Source of the DNA: Bradyrhizobium sp.
GTDB taxonomy: Bacteria > Pseudomonadota > Alphaproteobacteria > Rhizobiales > Xanthobacteraceae
Assembly (NCBI GenBank): GCA_028290305.1
Contig: JAQGKC010000435.1
Span: forward strand, 1-10,251
DNA length: 10,251 bases
Reading direction: 5' to 3'
Position 1 is the first letter of the stretch. Each line of letters begins with the position of its first letter. Below are positions 7,289 to 10,251 of the stretch, piece by piece. A program made the translations under genes and the position numbers. Under the pieces are notes generated by a model. It saw only the letters and a list, made by a program, of their open reading frames with translations. It was not told the origin of the DNA and searched no databases.

Positions 7289-7300
7289 ACAAAATTTTGT
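7289..7300. promoter_or_regulatory. 12-base perfect palindrome just upstream of mutS
   Basis: ACAAAATTTTGT is a perfect AT-only-cored palindrome that ends 15 bases before the mutS ATG, in otherwise GC-rich DNA. It could be an operator, or simply the AT-rich part of a promoter or leader. No clear -35/-10 pair for mutS is visible in 7166-7315; TAGGAT at 7277-7282 is the nearest -10-like word and lacks a partner. Confidence 0.35.
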
Positions 7301-7315
7301 AGTTTGCGGCCCGCC

Positions 7316-10045
7316 ATGACGATCCAGCCATCCTTTCCCCAGCCATCGGACACCGCGCAGCCCACTGAAGTGGCCGCGCGGGTCACACCGATGATGGAAC
7401 AATACCTCGAGATCAAGGCAGCCAATCCCGGGCTGTTGCTGTTCTACCGGATGGGCGATTTCTACGAGCTGTTCTTCGAGGACGCCGAGATCGCCTCGAA
7501 GACTCTCGGCATCATGCTGACCAAACGCGGCAAGCATCAGGGCATGGATATCCCGATGTGCGGCGTGCCGGTGGAGCGCTCCGACGATTATCTGCATCGC
7601 CTGATCGAGGCCGGCCACCGTGTCGCCGTGTGCGAGCAGATGGAAGATCCTGCCACCGCGAGGGCGCGCGGCAACAAGAGCGTGGTGCGCCGAGACGTGG
7701 TGCGGCTGGTGACCCCGGGTACGCTCACCGAAGACACGCTGCTGGATGCGCGCACCAACAATTACCTGTTGGCGATCGCGCGCGCCCGTGCCTCGGCCGG
7801 TGGCGACCGCATTGGCCTTGCCTGGATCGATATTTCCACCGCGGAATTCATCGTCACCGAGTGCTCGACCGGCGAACTCGCGGCGACGCTGGCGCGGATC
7901 AATCCCAACGAGGTGATCGTCACCGACGCGCTCTATGGCGATGCCGAGCTCGGGCCGCTATTGCGCGAACTGCCGGCGGTGACGCCGCTGACCCGCGACG
8001 TGTTTGACAGCGCTACCGCCGAGCGACGGCTGTGCGATTATTTTGCGGTCGCCACGATGGATGGCCTCAGCGCGATGTCACGGCTGGAAGCCACCGCCGC
8101 CGCCGCTGCCGTGACCTATATCGACCGCACGCAAGTAGGAAAGCGTCCGCCGCTGTCGCCGCCAGCGCGCGAAGCCGCCGGCACCACCATGGCGATCGAT
8201 CCGGCCACCCGCGCCAATCTCGAACTGACGCGCACGCTGGCGGGCGAACGGCGCGGATCGCTGCTCGATGCCATCGATTGCACCGTGACCGCAGCCGGAT
8301 CGCGCCTTCTCGTGCAACGGCTCGCGGCGCCGCTCACCGACAGTACAGCGATTGCGCGGCGGCTCGATGCCATCAGCACATTTGTTACTGACACCGCCGT
8401 GCGCGACGATATCCGCACCACGCTGCGCGCCGCACCCGATATGTCGCGCGCGCTGGCGCGGTTGTCGGTCGGGCGCGGCGGCCCGCGCGACCTCGCCGGC
8501 TTGCGCGACGGCATCCTCGCCGCCGATCAGGCGCTGGTGCAGCTCGGACGGCTTGACAATCCGCCGCAGGACATCGTCGCCGTCATGGAGGCGTTGCGCC
8601 GTCCTTCGCGCGACCTCGCACGCGAATTCGAGCGCGCGCTGGCCGAACAACTGCCACTGATCAAGCGCGATGGTGGTTTCGTGCGCGAGGGCTATGAGGG
8701 CGCCCTCGACGAAACCCGCAATCTTCGCGATGCCTCCCGCCTGGTCGTCGCCGCGATGCAAGCACGCTATGCGGATGAGACCGGCGTCAAGGGCCTGAAG
8801 ATCCGCCACAACAACGTGCTCGGCTATTTCGTCGAGGTCACGGCGCAGCATGGCGACAAGCTGATGGCGCCGCCGCTCAACGCGAGCTTCATTCATCGCC
8901 AGACGCTGGCCGGACAGACCCGCTTCACCACAGCCGAACTCGGCGAGATCGAAGCCAAGATTGCGAACGCCGGCGACCGCGCGCTCGGGCTGGAGCTGGA
9001 GATCTTCGAGCGGCTTAGCGCGATGGTCGCTACCGCCAGCGACGATTTGCGCGCCGCCGCGCATGGCTTTGCGCTGCTCGACGTCGCAACCGCGCTGGCA
9101 AAGCTCGCGGTCGACGACAATTATGTGCGGCCCGAGGTCGATATATCGCTCGGCTTTGCCATCGAGGGCGGCCGGCATCCGGTGGTTGAGCAGGCGCTGA
9201 AGCGCGACGGGCAACCGTTCATTGCCAATGCCTGCGATCTCTCGCCGGGACCGGGACAGACGTCGGGCCAGATCTGGCTGATCACCGGCCCGAACATGGC
9301 GGGCAAATCGACCTTCCTGCGCCAGAACGCATTGATCGCGCTAATGGCGCAGATCGGCAGCTTCGTGCCGGCGACGCGGGCGCGGATCGGCATCGTCGAT
9401 CGGCTGTTCTCGCGCGTCGGCGCCGCCGACGATCTGGCGCGCGGGCGCTCGACCTTCATGGTGGAGATGGTGGAGACCGCGGTCATCCTCAATCAGGCCA
9501 GCGAGCGGTCGCTGGTGATATTGGACGAGATCGGCAGGGGCACCGCGACCTTCGACGGTCTGTCGATTGCGTGGGCGGCGATCGAGCATCTGCACGAGAG
9601 CAATCGTTGCCGCGCATTGTTCGCCACCCATTATCATGAGCTCACCGCACTTTCGGCCAAGCTGAAGCGGCTGTTCAACGCCACCGTGCGGGTCAAGGAG
9701 TGGCAGGGCGATGTGGTGTTCCTGCATGAAGTGCTGCCGGGTTCGGCGGACCGCTCCTACGGCATCCAGGTGGCAAAACTCGCAGGGCTTCCCCCAGCGG
9801 TGATCGCCCGCGCCAAATCAGTGCTGGCAAAACTCGAAGCGCAGGACCGCGGCCAGACCGCGCGTGCTTTGGCCGACGATCTGCCGCTGTTCGCAGTGCC
9901 GTCCCGCGCCGCCGCCGAGCCAGCGCCACCGAGCGAAGCGGAGAAACTGATCGAAGCCGTGAAGGCACTGCACCCAGACGAGATGTCGCCGCGCGATGCG
10001 CTGGAGGCGTTGTATGCGCTGAAGGCGAAATTGCCGAAACAGTAG
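7316..10045 (+). CDS. mutS: DNA mismatch repair protein MutS
   Basis: MutS detects base mismatches and small loops after replication and uses ATP to recruit MutL. The 909-residue protein is somewhat longer than the 853 residues of Escherichia coli MutS, as is usual in this group. The mismatch-contacting Phe-x-Glu is F49-Y50-E51 in [11 protein letters not shown]. The connector domain follows [18 protein letters not shown] (123-140), and the lever and clamp regions include [15 protein letters not shown] (near 530-545). The ATPase has Walker [10 protein letters not shown] (658-666), Walker [17 protein letters not shown] with D737 and E738, and the switch FATHYHEL (769-776). The C-terminal end (about 874-909, with [18 protein letters not shown]) resembles the short oligomerisation tail. 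The ATG at 7316 begins with MTIQ, as in relatives I recall; a TTG at 7304 is in frame but unlikely. No good ribosome site precedes the ATG. No gene partner is adjacent: pcaF is divergent and the downstream gene converges. All motifs are intact, so it should be active. Confidence 0.98.
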   Translation: MTIQPSFPQPSDTAQPTEVAARVTPMMEQYLEIKAANPGLLLFYRMGDFYELFFEDAEIASKTLGIMLTKRGKHQGMDIPMCGVPVERSDDYLHRLIEAGHRVAVCEQMEDPATARARGNKSVVRRDVVRLVTPGTLTEDTLLDARTNNYLLAIARARASAGGDRIGLAWIDISTAEFIVTECSTGELAATLARINPNEVIVTDALYGDAELGPLLRELPAVTPLTRDVFDSATAERRLCDYFAVATMDGLSAMSRLEATAAAAAVTYIDRTQVGKRPPLSPPAREAAGTTMAIDPATRANLELTRTLAGERRGSLLDAIDCTVTAAGSRLLVQRLAAPLTDSTAIARRLDAISTFVTDTAVRDDIRTTLRAAPDMSRALARLSVGRGGPRDLAGLRDGILAADQALVQLGRLDNPPQDIVAVMEALRRPSRDLAREFERALAEQLPLIKRDGGFVREGYEGALDETRNLRDASRLVVAAMQARYADETGVKGLKIRHNNVLGYFVEVTAQHGDKLMAPPLNASFIHRQTLAGQTRFTTAELGEIEAKIANAGDRALGLELEIFERLSAMVATASDDLRAAAHGFALLDVATALAKLAVDDNYVRPEVDISLGFAIEGGRHPVVEQALKRDGQPFIANACDLSPGPGQTSGQIWLITGPNMAGKSTFLRQNALIALMAQIGSFVPATRARIGIVDRLFSRVGAADDLARGRSTFMVEMVETAVILNQASERSLVILDEIGRGTATFDGLSIAWAAIEHLHESNRCRALFATHYHELTALSAKLKRLFNATVRVKEWQGDVVFLHEVLPGSADRSYGIQVAKLAGLPPAVIARAKSVLAKLEAQDRGQTARALADDLPLFAVPSRAAAEPAPPSEAEKLIEAVKALHPDEMSPRDALEALYALKAKLPKQ

Positions 10046-10063
10046 TTTCCCAGACTACGTGAC

Positions 10064-10147
10064 GCCGTCATTGCGAGCGGAGCAAAGCAATCCAGGCCAC
10101 GCAGAAAGTCTGGATTGCTTCGTCGCGTCGCTCCTAGCAATGACGGC
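10064..10147. repeat. Palindromic intergenic repeat, copy 2 (after mutS)
   Basis: The outer arms GCCGTCATTGC (10064-10074) and GCAATGACGGC (10137-10147) pair perfectly, and the inner arms AAGCAATCCAG (10085-10095) and CTGGATTGCTT (10110-10120) also pair. The core 10066-10145 aligns with the copy at 5773-5853 over its full length, with 6 substitutions in the two arms and a divergent loop one base shorter. One substitution (A at 10136) breaks a pair present in copy 1. It starts 18 bases after the mutS stop and ends 8 bases before the stop of the convergent gene, so it may act as a two-way transcription barrier or 3'-end stabiliser. There is no T-tract typical of a Rho-independent terminator. 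Confidence 0.9.
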
Positions 10148-10155
10148 GGTGTTGT

Positions 10156-10251
10156 TCACCGATCCAGTTTCCTGAGCCCGTTCGACCACAGCCCGAGATT
10201 CCAGCTCACGCAGATCATCAGCGCAAGACTGAGCGCGATCACCGAGCCGAA
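10156..10251 (-). CDS. C-terminal end of an unidentified membrane protein, cut by window edge
   Basis: On the - strand a frame runs open from the right edge to TGA at 10158-10156, giving 31 residues. It starts FGSVIALSLALMICVSWNLG, hydrophobic enough for one transmembrane helix, and ends with the basic tail NGLRKLDR. A terminal membrane helix with a short charged cytoplasmic tail is a common ending for transporters and small membrane proteins, but nothing here identifies the family. The frame is short, so its openness alone is weak support; the hydrophobic composition and the position of the stop right beside the repeat make it more likely than not to be real. It converges on mutS. Confidence 0.5.
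   Translation of the reverse strand, partial: FGSVIALSLALMICVSWNLGLWSNGLRKLDR

Noticed and set aside
8078..9214. 378-codon - strand frame inside mutS
   Set aside because: Codon-aligned complement of mutS; no domain signs and mutS is intact.

Overview
The window looks like chromosomal DNA of a high-GC alphaproteobacterium, most likely Bradyrhizobium, Rhodopseudomonas or a close relative. The support is the GC-rich codon use (TTA, CTA and TCA nearly absent), the wording of MutS and the Pca proteins, and a palindromic repeat beginning CGTCATTGCGAG that I recall as common in that group. The genus is an inference from memory; no search was run.

Layout, left to right. (1) Positions 1-3132, + strand: a drug-efflux operon made of a MarR-type regulator (5' end cut off), an EmrA/HlyD membrane-fusion protein and an EmrB/DHA2 14-helix MFS pump. 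The first two genes overlap by 8 bases and the last two are 6 bases apart. (2) 3133-3343: a gene-free gap of 211 bases with a REP-like hairpin and a T-tract. (3) 3344-4408, + strand: an NAD(P)H-dependent short-chain reductase of the PRISE family (progesterone 5-beta-reductase / iridoid synthase-like), with both catalytic signatures intact. (4) 4437-7075, - strand: a protocatechuate / beta-ketoadipate gene set transcribed pcaF-pcaH-pcaG, facing the reductase gene tail to tail. PcaHG opens the protocatechuate ring and PcaF is the last thiolase of the pathway; the steps between (pcaB, C, D, IJ) are not here. An 81-base palindromic repeat sits between pcaF and pcaH, just upstream of the pcaH ribosome binding site. 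(5) 7076-7315: a divergent promoter region of 240 bases with a good sigma70-like promoter for pcaF and two short perfect palindromes. (6) 7316-10045, + strand: full-length mutS, the mismatch-recognition ATPase. (7) 10046-10251: a second copy of the palindromic repeat, then the last 31 codons of a - strand gene with a hydrophobic C-terminus.

Most of this is known biology: efflux, aromatic catabolism and DNA repair. The points worth a second look are the bacterial PRISE reductase beside an aromatic-degradation locus, the matched pair of asymmetric palindromic repeats (one inside the pca transcript), a 12-base tandem duplication that gives pcaG two consecutive Shine-Dalgarno/ATG units, and the palindromes in the pcaF-mutS gap. 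I found no convincing undescribed system.
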